64,000 nt of DNA from an uncultured Pelagibacteraceae bacterium (GCA_902594835.1 CACJNX010000001.1:25432-89431); one strand, 5' to 3'; counted from the first letter of the stretch, positions 8,263 to 16,142 are shown. Program-made: numbers and translations. The notes: generated by a model from the sequence alone, not told the origin.

Positions 8263-9316
8263 AATAACACTAAATAATTTAAGTCACAGTTATGTTTCTA
8301 ATTATACTGATGCAGATTTAGTATTAAGAGATGTAAACATAGATTGGAAAGATGGAGGAGCTTACGCTTTACTAGGTCCTTCAGGATGTGGGAAGACAAC
8401 ATTACTAAATATCATTTCAGGATTAATTAAACCGTCCAAAGGAGATATTTTATTTGATGATAAAAATGTAACGTCTCTAAATCCAGTTGAAAGAGATATA
8501 GCTCAAATATTTCAATTTCCAGTCATCTATGACACGATGAGTGTTTATGAAAACTTAGCTTTTCCTTTAAAAAATAGAAATCTTTCTGATACAGAAATTG
8601 ACTCTAAAGTAAGAGAAATAGCAGAAATGTTAGAGTTAACATCAACACTAGGCAATAGAGCTTCTGGTTTGACAGCTGACGGTAAACAAAAAATTTCGTT
8701 GGGCAGAGGATTAGTGAGATCGGATGTTAATGTAATTATGTTTGATGAGCCTTTAACTGTAATTGACCCACATCTTAAATGGATTTTAAGGTCTAAATTA
8801 AAAGAATTACATCAAAAAATTAATCGGACAATGATTTACGTTACGCATGATCAGACCGAAGCCCTAACTTTTGCAGATCAAGTTGTTGTGATGCATGAAG
8901 GACAAATAGTTCAAACTGGAACCCCTGTAGAATTATTTGAGAAGCCGAAACACACTTTTGTTGGTCACTTTATTGGGTCTCCAGGTATGAACATTTTACC
9001 TTGCCAAATTAAAAACGGACAAATAAATTTTGCAGGTCAAGAAATACAAAGCAATTCAAATATTAAAAAGAATAATTTTCAAAAAACACAATTAGGAATA
9101 AGACCGGAATTTATAAATTTTTCAGATAAAGGCATTCCTGTGAAAATAAAAAGAGTTAGTAACACCGGAAGGCACAAAATAATAGATACTGAATGTAGCG
9201 GAGGAACAATCAAAATTTTATCTAATGCATCTAAAGATATTCCTAGCGGAAGTGCCTATATAAATTTTGATCAAAAATATACTTATGTTTATGGAGACGA
9301 TTGGATAATTGAATAA
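8255..9316 (+). CDS. glpT: Glycerol ABC transporter ATP-binding protein GlpT (degenerate signature)
   Basis: This is the second ATPase of the glycerol importer and is unrelated to the GlpT antiporter of Escherichia coli. Walker A is GPSGCGKTT at residues 41-49, Walker B is VIMFDEP, and the H-loop is intact (VTHDQ, His near 198). The ABC signature is degenerate: LTADGKQK from about residue 139 where LSGGQ is expected. The D-loop reads LTVIDPHLK. It overlaps glpS by 8 bases and its stop overlaps the glpP start. Together with GlpS it should form a heterodimer with one consensus and one degenerate ATP site. A TOBE-type domain occupies the C-terminus. Confidence 0.85.
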   Translation: MAKITLNNLSHSYVSNYTDADLVLRDVNIDWKDGGAYALLGPSGCGKTTLLNIISGLIKPSKGDILFDDKNVTSLNPVERDIAQIFQFPVIYDTMSVYENLAFPLKNRNLSDTEIDSKVREIAEMLELTSTLGNRASGLTADGKQKISLGRGLVRSDVNVIMFDEPLTVIDPHLKWILRSKLKELHQKINRTMIYVTHDQTEALTFADQVVVMHEGQIVQTGTPVELFEKPKHTFVGHFIGSPGMNILPCQIKNGQINFAGQEIQSNSNIKKNNFQKTQLGIRPEFINFSDKGIPVKIKRVSNTGRHKIIDTECSGGTIKILSNASKDIPSGSAYINFDQKYTYVYGDDWIIE

Positions 9317-10182
9317 TGAATAAAACTATTAATCAAAAAGCTTGGTTCTTTGTTGTTCCTGTGTTTGTGCTTGTTGCATTTAACGCAGCTATTCCATTGA
9401 TGACTGTTGTTAATTACTCTTTCCAAGAGACATTTGGAAATAACGTATTTGCTTGGGAAGGAACAAGATGGTTTAAACAAATTTTGTTATCTGAAAGATT
9501 TCATGATGCCTTAGGAAGACAAATAGCTTTCACATTTATAATTTTATTAATTCAAATACCACTTGGAATTGGAATAGCTTTAACAATGCCAAAAAAAGGC
9601 TGGGGTGTTCCAGTTTGTTTAATTCTAATGTCGATGCCTCTTTTAATTCCATGGAATGTTGTGGGCGCAATGTGGAATATATTTGCATTACCTGACATAG
9701 GTTTTCTTGGTTACTCTTTGAATGCCATTGGATTTGATTTTAACTTTACACAACAACCTGGTGACGCTTGGTTTACAACAATTCTTATGGACGTTTGGCA
9801 CTGGACTTCACTTGTGGTGCTATTATCTTATGCTGGATTAAATTCAATTCAACCAGCTTACTATCAAGCTGCAGAAATTGATGGTGCAAGTCGTTGGGCT
9901 ACTTTTAGATACATTGAACTTCCAAAAATGAAAAAAGTTTTAACCTTAGCTATTCTTTTAAGATTTATGGATAGTTTTATGATTTACACCGAACCATTCG
10001 TATTAACAGGTGGTGGTCCAGGAAATGCTACAGCATTTTTATCAATAGATTTAGTTAAGATGGCTTTAGGTCAATTCGATTTAGGCCCTGCAGCTGCTAT
10101 GTCATTAATATATTTCTTTATAGTGCTTCTAGTTTGTTGGGTATTTTACAGTTTAATGATGAAAAATGAGGTGAAATCATGA
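9316..10182 (+). CDS. glpP: Glycerol ABC transporter permease GlpP
   Basis: This inner-membrane permease of the MalF/UgpA class has 288 residues and six predicted membrane segments; the first begins near residue 12 (FFVVPVFVLVAF). The cytoplasmic EAA loop that contacts the ATPases reads EIDGASRWATFRYIELP. It starts within the glpT stop codon and its end overlaps the start of glpQ, so the whole transport block is translationally coupled. The assignment follows from the operon, because permeases of this class cannot be told apart by substrate from sequence alone. Confidence 0.87.
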   Translation: MNKTINQKAWFFVVPVFVLVAFNAAIPLMTVVNYSFQETFGNNVFAWEGTRWFKQILLSERFHDALGRQIAFTFIILLIQIPLGIGIALTMPKKGWGVPVCLILMSMPLLIPWNVVGAMWNIFALPDIGFLGYSLNAIGFDFNFTQQPGDAWFTTILMDVWHWTSLVVLLSYAGLNSIQPAYYQAAEIDGASRWATFRYIELPKMKKVLTLAILLRFMDSFMIYTEPFVLTGGGPGNATAFLSIDLVKMALGQFDLGPAAAMSLIYFFIVLLVCWVFYSLMMKNEVKS

Positions 10183-10979
10183 AGAAATATAAGTGGTTAG
10201 TACCAACTCTTTATATAATCTTTTTAATGTTACCAATTTATTGGTTAATTAACATGTCATTTAAGACAACGACTGAGATTATAAATACTTATTCTTTATG
10301 GCCACGAGAATTTACGACAGAGAATTATGTAAAAATCTTTACAGATAGCACATGGTATATGGGTTACGTAAACTCAATTACCTATACAGTATTTAATACA
10401 CTTATATCAGTTGCGGCTGCTTTACCCGCAGCTTATGCTTTTTCTAGGTATAAATTTTTAGGGGATAAACATTTATTTTTCTGGCTTCTTACTAATCGAA
10501 TGGCACCGCCAGCTGTATTTGCTTTACCATTCTTTCAATTTTATTCATCAGTAAATTTATTTGATACTCATATCGCTGTAGCTTTATCACATTGTTTATT
10601 TAATATTCCTTTAGCTGTTTGGATTTTAGAGGGCTTTATGTCAGCTGTACCGAAAGAATTAGATGAAACAGCTTATGTAGATGGATATTCTTTTAATAGA
10701 TTTTTCTTTAAAATATTTATTCCTACAATCGCTGCAGGAATAGGTATTACAATGTTCTTCTGTTTTATGTTCTCTTGGGTTGAGCTGCTATTAGCTAAGA
10801 CTTTAACAGCTACAGCTGCTAAACCAATAGCAGCAACAATGACAAGAACAGCAAGTACATCAGGATATGAGCTTGGTCTGTTAGCTGCAGCAGGAAGTTT
10901 GACAATAATTCCAGGAGCGATTGTAATTTACTTTGTCAGAAATTATATTGCTAAAGGATTTGCGATGGGAAGAGTATGA
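10179..10979 (+). CDS. glpQ: Glycerol ABC transporter permease GlpQ
   Basis: This is the second permease of the importer, of the MalG/UgpE class, with 266 residues and about six membrane segments. The EAA loop is visible as ELDETAYVDGYSFNRFFFKI. The N-terminal segment (WLVPTLYIIFLMLPIYWLIN) is typical of the class. It overlaps glpP at its start and glpU at its end, each by 4 bases. It is unrelated to the glycerophosphodiesterase also called GlpQ in enterobacteria; the name here follows the rhizobial GlpSTPQUV nomenclature. Confidence 0.87.
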   Translation: MKKYKWLVPTLYIIFLMLPIYWLINMSFKTTTEIINTYSLWPREFTTENYVKIFTDSTWYMGYVNSITYTVFNTLISVAAALPAAYAFSRYKFLGDKHLFFWLLTNRMAPPAVFALPFFQFYSSVNLFDTHIAVALSHCLFNIPLAVWILEGFMSAVPKELDETAYVDGYSFNRFFFKIFIPTIAAGIGITMFFCFMFSWVELLLAKTLTATAAKPIAATMTRTASTSGYELGLLAAAGSLTIIPGAIVIYFVRNYIAKGFAMGRV

Positions 10980-11332
10980 TTTTTACAAAATTATATGCAG
11001 CTACTTGGGGGGATGTTGGAAAAGCTAAAGAGAAAGGTTTTTTTGATTTTGATTTATTTTCTTGGATGGCTTGGACTTGGCAAACAGCATCATTTTTTAT
11101 CTTCATTGCCCTTTGTATAACTGTGATGTTAATTTGGGAGAAATATTCTCCAGGAGGAAATCCGAGAAAGGGAATTTTAGGCTTAGACACAACAAGAGGA
11201 GACAGACTTTTTGTTTCATTATTAGGTAGCGCATTTATTCATTTAGCATGGCTTGGTCTAGTTGGTAGCATGTTGTGGATAGCAACAATTATTTGTGTTG
11301 CATATTTTGTGATTGTATTTAAATACGTATAA
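10976..11332 (+). CDS. glpU: Small membrane protein GlpU of the glycerol importer (DUF2160 type)
   Basis: This 118-residue protein has hydrophobic stretches at about residues 36-54 and 79-118. A conserved soluble loop between them contains PRKGILGLDTTRGDR. It corresponds to GlpU, the DUF2160-type accessory protein in rhizobial glycerol importer operons, whose exact role is not established. Its start overlaps the glpQ stop and the GAPDH gene begins 2 bases after its stop. Possible roles are assembly or stabilisation of the permease pair; that is inference. Confidence 0.83.
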   Translation: MIFTKLYAATWGDVGKAKEKGFFDFDLFSWMAWTWQTASFFIFIALCITVMLIWEKYSPGGNPRKGILGLDTTRGDRLFVSLLGSAFIHLAWLGLVGSMLWIATIICVAYFVIVFKYV

Positions 11333-11334
11333 AA

Positions 11335-12339
11335 ATGATCAAAGTTGGAATAAATGGATTTGGCAGGATAGGAAGGCTAATTTTAAGAGCTCTTCTAGAA
11401 AATTATAAAGGTAAAATTCAAGTTGTAGGGATTAATGATCTTGGCTCAATAGAAGCTAATGCACATTTAATAAAATTCGATAGTACACATGGAACTTTAA
11501 CTCAGGAAGTTAAAACTTCATCTGAGGGATTTCAAATAGGAGATCAAAACATAAAAGTTTTTGCTGAAAGAGATCCTGCCAAACTTCTATGGGGTAAAAT
11601 TGGTGCCGATGTTGTTTTAGAGTGTACAGGTTTCTTCCTGGATAAAACTTCAGCAGGTAAACATATCGAGGCTGGTGCTAAAAAAGTAATTATTTCTGCT
11701 CCTGCTAAAGAAGTAGATTTTACAGTTGTTCAAGGGGTTAATAGTAAAGAATTAACAAAAAAACATAATATTATTTCAAATGGATCGTGTACCACAAACT
11801 GTCTAGCTCCAGTAGCCATGGTTTTGGAAAATACTTTTGGAATTGAATATGGTTACATGACCACAATCCATAGTTATACTGGAGATCAAAAATTATTAGA
11901 TACTCTTCATAAAGATTTAAGGAGAGCAAGAGCATCAGGAGATGCAATGATACCAACATCTACTGGCGCAGCAAAAGCGATGAGTTTAGTTTTACCAAGT
12001 TTAAAAGGAAAATTAGATGGTACTGCAATAAGAGTTCCAACACCTAATGTATCTTTGATAGACCTTACTTTTGTGCCTAACAAAGAAGTTACAGCTGAAA
12101 GTATCAATGATGCAATGAGTAAAGCTGCTAATGGTCCTCTTAAAGGTATTTTAGCAACAAACTCAGCTCCATTAGTTTCTAAAGATTTTAATCACAATCC
12201 ACACAGTTCAATTTTTGATTTAACTCAAACTCAAGTTATTAAAGGTAAATTTAGCAGAGTACTCTCTTGGTATGATAACGAGTGGGGATTTTCAAACAGA
12301 ATGTGTGATACAGCTATCCAAATTGCTGGCCTAATTTAA
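11335..12339 (+). CDS. gap: Glyceraldehyde-3-phosphate dehydrogenase
   Basis: This cytoplasmic enzyme oxidises glyceraldehyde-3-phosphate to 1,3-bisphosphoglycerate with NAD. It has 334 residues, the standard length. The dinucleotide motif GFGRIGR lies near residues 8-14, and the active-site block SCTTNC has its nucleophilic cysteine near residue 152. The C-terminal SWYDNEWGFSNRM motif is intact. It starts 2 bases after glpU, so it is almost certainly cotranscribed with the glycerol importer. That places it in triose phosphate catabolism, although the reaction is reversible and could also serve gluconeogenesis. Confidence 0.95.
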   Translation: MIKVGINGFGRIGRLILRALLENYKGKIQVVGINDLGSIEANAHLIKFDSTHGTLTQEVKTSSEGFQIGDQNIKVFAERDPAKLLWGKIGADVVLECTGFFLDKTSAGKHIEAGAKKVIISAPAKEVDFTVVQGVNSKELTKKHNIISNGSCTTNCLAPVAMVLENTFGIEYGYMTTIHSYTGDQKLLDTLHKDLRRARASGDAMIPTSTGAAKAMSLVLPSLKGKLDGTAIRVPTPNVSLIDLTFVPNKEVTAESINDAMSKAANGPLKGILATNSAPLVSKDFNHNPHSSIFDLTQTQVIKGKFSRVLSWYDNEWGFSNRMCDTAIQIAGLI

Positions 12340-12506
12340 ATTTTATTTTTTTCAGCTTCCTCAATTAGTTTCAAAGTTTCTTTTGGAATTATTGAATTAT
12401 CAGTCTTTGGAGTATTTTTTCCTGAAATAATTTTTTTCTCTCTCTTAATTTTTTGTAGATCATCAATGGCATTTAGTATTTCTTCCACACTATAATTATT
12501 TTCCAT
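12336..12506 (-). CDS. Small conserved-looking protein coupled to pyk, unknown function
   Basis: A 56-residue ORF reads from ATG at 12506 to TAA at 12336. Its start overlaps the pyruvate kinase stop in a TAATG, the same coupling used by many genuine gene pairs in this window. The product is charged and probably helical (MENNYSVEEILNAIDDLQ...), with no signal or membrane segment. Its last bases overlap the end of gap on the other strand. I do not recognise the family; the N-terminal VEEILNAI loosely recalls the MEEILASI start of PopZ-type (DUF2497) proteins, but the rest does not match. It may be a real small protein or simply an open stretch. Confidence 0.5.
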   Translation of the reverse strand: MENNYSVEEILNAIDDLQKIKREKKIISGKNTPKTDNSIIPKETLKLIEEAEKNKI

Positions 12507-13918
12507 TATGTGCCTACTTTATAAAGTCTTATCATATTTGTCATGCCCGCTTTTCCAAAAGGTAAGCCAGCTGTAATCACTACGAAATCATTTTTTTTAA
12601 TAAATTTAAGTTTTTTTATTATTTCTTTTGAAATTGCCATCATATCTTTCCAACCTTTCGCATCTCGACTATTTATTGAATGAACTCCCCAAAGAAGAGA
12701 AACTTGTCTTGATACATTGATATTAGGTGAGATAGTTAAAATTTTTGCGGCTGGTCGCATAGCTGAAACTAATTTTGCAGATTTACCAGAGTTAGAAAAA
12801 ACAATAATAGCCTTCACGTTAGGATTATAGGCGATATCTTTCACAGAAAGCAAAATAGATTTGACCGGGTCTTTATTTAAAATAATAGAATTTTTAAAAT
12901 CTTCAATGTGTTGCCTTTTATATTTTTCAGTTGAAAGAATAGTTTGTGACATTGTTGAAACAGCTTGAGTTGGAAATTTACCGATCGCAGCTTCAGCAGA
13001 TAGCATCACAGTATCTGCACCTTGAAATATTGCAGTAGCAATATCATTTATTTCTGCTCGAGTGGCAGTATTATTTTCAATCATGCTCTCTAACATCTGA
13101 GTAGCAACAATCACTGATTTAGAAAATTGAGAACACTTTTTTATTAAGCTAAGCTGAACTTTAGGAACTTCACTATGTCCAATATCAATAGCTAAATCAC
13201 CTCTAGCAATCATTATTGAGTCTGTCGCTTTTATTATACTTTTAATATTTTTCAGAGCGTGTTTATTTTCTATCTTGGAAATTATTCCCATATCTTTTCT
13301 AATTAATCTTCGTGTCTCATGTATGAGTTTATCATTTTGCAGATAAGAGAGAGCAATCCAATTACAACCAAGTTTAGATGCAGTTTTGATATCTTTTTTA
13401 TCCTTAGAGGTTAATTTGTTAAAAGCAATATCAAAATTTGGAATATGGATACTTTTATTGCTTCGCATATAACAATTTTGACTTTTACAAATTGTCGAGA
13501 CAGTTAAACCTTTTTTACCAATGACTTGAAAAGTAAATTTTCCATCATCAATTAAAATTTTATTTCCCTTCTTTAATCTTTTAAGAATTTTCGGGTAAGG
13601 AAAATTTATTCTAGACTGATCACCAATATTTTTTTTGGTATCAAATATATATTTTTGATTGTGCTTAATTTTTTGAAAGCCTCCATCAATTTTACCTACT
13701 CGAAGCTTCACTCCCTGCAAATCTGCAATTAAAGATATTTTTTTATCCGTAGATTTTTCTATTTTTCTAATTTTGGAGACAATGCTTTTTATCCCATTAG
13801 TATTATGACTAAAATTAATTCTAAAAGCATCAACGCCAAGGTTTACAAGCTGTTTGAGTTTTGTAGTGCTATAAATAGCTGGTCCTAGAGTTGCTATGAT
13901 TTTGGCTTTTTTTTCCAT
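12506..13918 (-). CDS. pyk: Pyruvate kinase
   Basis: This enzyme converts phosphoenolpyruvate and ADP to pyruvate and ATP at the end of glycolysis. It has 470 residues, usual for bacterial pyruvate kinases. Family motifs include the N-terminal KIIATLGPA, the active-site lysine region IISKIENKHAL, MIARGDLAIDIG, and NTATRAEINDIATA. The usual MLSGETA motif reads MLSAEAA. The gene is divergent from the phosphofructokinase gene across a 66-base promoter region holding a 12-base palindrome. A 56-residue ORF is coupled to its 3' end. Confidence 0.94.
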   Translation of the reverse strand: MEKKAKIIATLGPAIYSTTKLKQLVNLGVDAFRINFSHNTNGIKSIVSKIRKIEKSTDKKISLIADLQGVKLRVGKIDGGFQKIKHNQKYIFDTKKNIGDQSRINFPYPKILKRLKKGNKILIDDGKFTFQVIGKKGLTVSTICKSQNCYMRSNKSIHIPNFDIAFNKLTSKDKKDIKTASKLGCNWIALSYLQNDKLIHETRRLIRKDMGIISKIENKHALKNIKSIIKATDSIMIARGDLAIDIGHSEVPKVQLSLIKKCSQFSKSVIVATQMLESMIENNTATRAEINDIATAIFQGADTVMLSAEAAIGKFPTQAVSTMSQTILSTEKYKRQHIEDFKNSIILNKDPVKSILLSVKDIAYNPNVKAIIVFSNSGKSAKLVSAMRPAAKILTISPNINVSRQVSLLWGVHSINSRDAKGWKDMMAISKEIIKKLKFIKKNDFVVITAGLPFGKAGMTNMIRLYKVGT

Positions 13919-13930
13919 TATGAAGTTTTT

Positions 13931-13942
13931 ATGTTATAACAT
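13931..13942. promoter_or_regulatory. Palindrome in the divergent pyk/pfk promoter region
   Basis: The perfect 12-base palindrome ATGTTATAACAT lies in the 66 bases between the pyk and pfk starts. It could be an operator acting on both genes, or simply part of a -10 element (TATAAC). No second copy is visible nearby. Confidence is low because the sequence is AT-rich. Confidence 0.3.
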
Positions 13943-13984
13943 TTTTATCTCAAAAAAGAATATTTAAGAAAAAATTTAAATTGA

Positions 13985-15073
13985 ATGGCTAATAAAAAAA
14001 TTGGAATTTTAACAAGTGGTGGGGATTGCGGAGGACTTAATGCTGCGATCAGATCAATCTTTTTTAGAGCAAAAAACAAATATAATATGGACGTTTTTGG
14101 TATTAAAGATGGAACTGCTGGATTAATGAAAAGGCCTGTTGCAGCTGTGCAATTAACTCATGGAACTTTTAGCGGTTATCTCTTAAGACAGGGTGGTACA
14201 TTTTTAGGTTCTACAAATAAAGGGAACCCTTTTAAATTACCAACTAAAGAGGGCAAATATGTCGATAGATCAAAAGAAATAATTGAAGGTTATCATCAAA
14301 TGAAATTAGACGGTTTAATAATTATTGGTGGTGACGGTAGTATGCAAATACTAAAAAAACTGGCTAAAGAGGGGGATATGAAGATTGTTGCTATACCTAA
14401 AACTATTGATAATGATGTTGGAGTAACTGAGAGTTCTATTGGTTTTCACACAGCTGTTGATGTAGCAACTCAAGCGCTAGATAATCTTCAATCAACTGCA
14501 GCTAGTCATCGAAGATCAATGATACTTGAAGTTATGGGTAGAGATGCTGGTCACATAGCTTTAAATGCTGGAATAGCTGGAGGTGCAGATGTTATTTTAA
14601 TTCCAGAAATAAAATATTCTATAGACGGTATAATTAATAAATTAAATTCTATGAAAAAACACAATATACAACATTCATTGATTATAGTAGCTGAGGCAGT
14701 AAAAAAGGAAGATGGCACCACTGTTTTGCACAAGTATATGGATGGTGAACAAAGATTGGGTGGGATAGGAGATTATATCGCACAAGAAATAATGAAAAAA
14801 ACTGATGTAGAATGTAGGGTAACTTCTTTGGGACATGTTCAAAGAGGCGCTCCACCAACAGCAAGTGATAGAATTTTAGCAAGTGCATTTGGTGTTTACG
14901 CGGTTGATTTATTAAATCAAAAAAAATTCGATAGAATGGTTGCATGGAGGGACAGAAAAGTTGTAGATGTACCCATTGATGAAGGTATAAATACATACAA
15001 AAATGTTGAAAGAAAAGACTCTTTAGTAGAAACTGCATTATCTTTAGATATTTATATTGGAGATGATATTTGA
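13985..15073 (+). CDS. pfkA: 6-phosphofructokinase, ATP- or pyrophosphate-dependent
   Basis: This enzyme phosphorylates fructose-6-phosphate to fructose-1,6-bisphosphate. It has 362 residues, typical of the mixed-specificity PFK group and longer than E. coli PfkA (320). The phosphoryl-donor site reads GGDGS near residues 115-119, with Gly as in ATP enzymes, while the next loop reads PKTIDND near 138-144, with Lys as in pyrophosphate enzymes. Donor specificity therefore cannot be fixed from sequence. MGRDAGHIAL and LGHVQRGAPPTASDR match substrate-binding segments. The stop overlaps the next gene in an ATGA. Confidence 0.9.
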   Translation: MANKKIGILTSGGDCGGLNAAIRSIFFRAKNKYNMDVFGIKDGTAGLMKRPVAAVQLTHGTFSGYLLRQGGTFLGSTNKGNPFKLPTKEGKYVDRSKEIIEGYHQMKLDGLIIIGGDGSMQILKKLAKEGDMKIVAIPKTIDNDVGVTESSIGFHTAVDVATQALDNLQSTAASHRRSMILEVMGRDAGHIALNAGIAGGADVILIPEIKYSIDGIINKLNSMKKHNIQHSLIIVAEAVKKEDGTTVLHKYMDGEQRLGGIGDYIAQEIMKKTDVECRVTSLGHVQRGAPPTASDRILASAFGVYAVDLLNQKKFDRMVAWRDRKVVDVPIDEGINTYKNVERKDSLVETALSLDIYIGDDI

Positions 15074-15849
15074 TGATTAACAAAACTTTAAATAAATACG
15101 CAAATAGAATTGTAAATGCTTTTTTGAAGAATAAAATAATTTCACCGATTCCCTCAAAATATACCAAAAAAATTCTAGAAGCTCAGAAATTTAGAAAGTT
15201 GTGTGAAAGTAAAATAAAAAAACCTATAAGTGGATTTAAAGCCGCAGGAACTGGTATTCCTGTTTTAAAAAAATTGAAAGAAAAAGAGCCATTTTATGCG
15301 ACAGTATACAAACACAATGTTTTAAAAAATAAAAAATCTGTAAAAATAAATAAATTTACTTTAGGTATAGAGCTGGAAGTTTGTTACTTGATAAATAAAA
15401 ATTTTTTTAATTTTGAACCAAAAATTACAAAAAAAAATATTAAAAAATTTATTATCTATATTGCTCCGTGTATCGAAGTTGTAGGTTATAGACAAAAAAA
15501 GAAAGGCATAAAAAGTCTAGGTGACTTATGTTCCGATTTTGGTGCTAATGTAAAATTTGTAGTTGGTGCCAAAAAAAAATTCAAAAATCAAAATGTATCA
15601 AATCTAAAAACGAAAATTTCAAATATCAAAATAAATCAACACGTTGTTGGTAACACTAATACAGTATATAAAAACCCTATGAACTCATTATTATTTGTTT
15701 TAAAAAAACTACAAAAAGATAAAATTTCTCATGAAAAAGATTTTTATGTTTTTACAGGTTCCTCTGTAGGCGTTGTTCCAATTTTAGCAAAAGGTATTTA
15801 TAAAGGTAGTATAGATAAAATAGGATCTGTATCTGCTAGGATCAGTTAG
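15070..15849 (+). CDS. Fumarylacetoacetase-fold hydratase/decarboxylase-like protein
   Basis: This 259-residue protein resembles 2-keto-4-pentenoate hydratases and 4-oxalocrotonate decarboxylases (MhpD/DmpH type, FAH superfamily). Supporting segments are GFKAAGTGIPVLKKL near the N-terminus, the metal-site-like GIELEVCYLI, a SDFGANVKFVVGA core, and FTGSSVGVVPI near the end. Its start overlaps the pfkA stop by 4 bases, so they are translationally coupled, an unusual partner for a glycolytic enzyme. The substrate is unknown. The 3' end overlaps the convergent gene at 15842 by 8 bases. Confidence 0.75.
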   Translation: MMINKTLNKYANRIVNAFLKNKIISPIPSKYTKKILEAQKFRKLCESKIKKPISGFKAAGTGIPVLKKLKEKEPFYATVYKHNVLKNKKSVKINKFTLGIELEVCYLINKNFFNFEPKITKKNIKKFIIYIAPCIEVVGYRQKKKGIKSLGDLCSDFGANVKFVVGAKKKFKNQNVSNLKTKISNIKINQHVVGNTNTVYKNPMNSLLFVLKKLQKDKISHEKDFYVFTGSSVGVVPILAKGIYKGSIDKIGSVSARIS

Positions 15850-16057
15850 ATAATATATATCCACCAATTAATACTGTTAATAAAATACTAATTAGTTTTA
15901 TATTTTTGATAAACTTATTTTTTTTTTCACCAGCTACTTTTCTTTGTGAAAGAAAATAAATATTTGCTTGAGCCTTATTTCTGAATCTAGGCCTCATAGG
16001 GTTTGGAATAGTCTTATTTTTGATTGGTTTAAATCTTTTTGGATTTATTTGAAGCAC
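15842..16057 (-). CDS. Small basic membrane protein of unknown function
   Basis: This 71-residue ORF starts at a GTG (16057); an in-frame ATG at 15997 is an alternative start. It encodes a very basic N-terminal part rich in Lys, Arg, Asn and Pro. One hydrophobic segment lies near the C-terminus (LISILLTVLIGGYIL), so it may be a tail-anchored inner-membrane protein. It converges on the FAH-family gene with an 8-base overlap and diverges from the iron operon. The shared upstream region holds the Fur-box-like sites and a structured block. No family is recognised; the layout makes it plausible rather than proven. Confidence 0.5.
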   Translation of the reverse strand: MLQINPKRFKPIKNKTIPNPMRPRFRNKAQANIYFLSQRKVAGEKKNKFIKNIKLISILLTVLIGGYILSN

Positions 16058-16087
16058 TCTTTATATAACTCTATTTTTTGAATACGG

Positions 16088-16139
16088 GCAACTTTTAGTT
16101 GCGCAATTCGAGTGTAGTCGCCAAGTGCGACATAATTGC
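16088..16139. other. Structured, GC-richer intergenic block upstream of the iron operon
   Basis: Three perfect inverted repeats are packed into 52 bases: GCAAC/GTTGC (16088-16092 with 16098-16102), then GCAATT/AATTGC (16103-16108 with 16134-16139), which encloses GTCGC/GCGAC (16117-16121 with 16127-16131). The G+C content is clearly above the surroundings. It lies just before two Fur-box-like sites. It could be a leader or small-RNA structure, or a multi-site operator; the strand cannot be decided. Confidence 0.4.
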
Positions 16140-16142
16140 AAA

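Noticed and set aside
14682..15167. A 161-codon frame on the minus strand covering the end of pfkA
   Set aside because: It lies antisense to two well-supported genes, and its product is low-complexity Leu/Phe/His-rich with no family features. It is a composition artefact.
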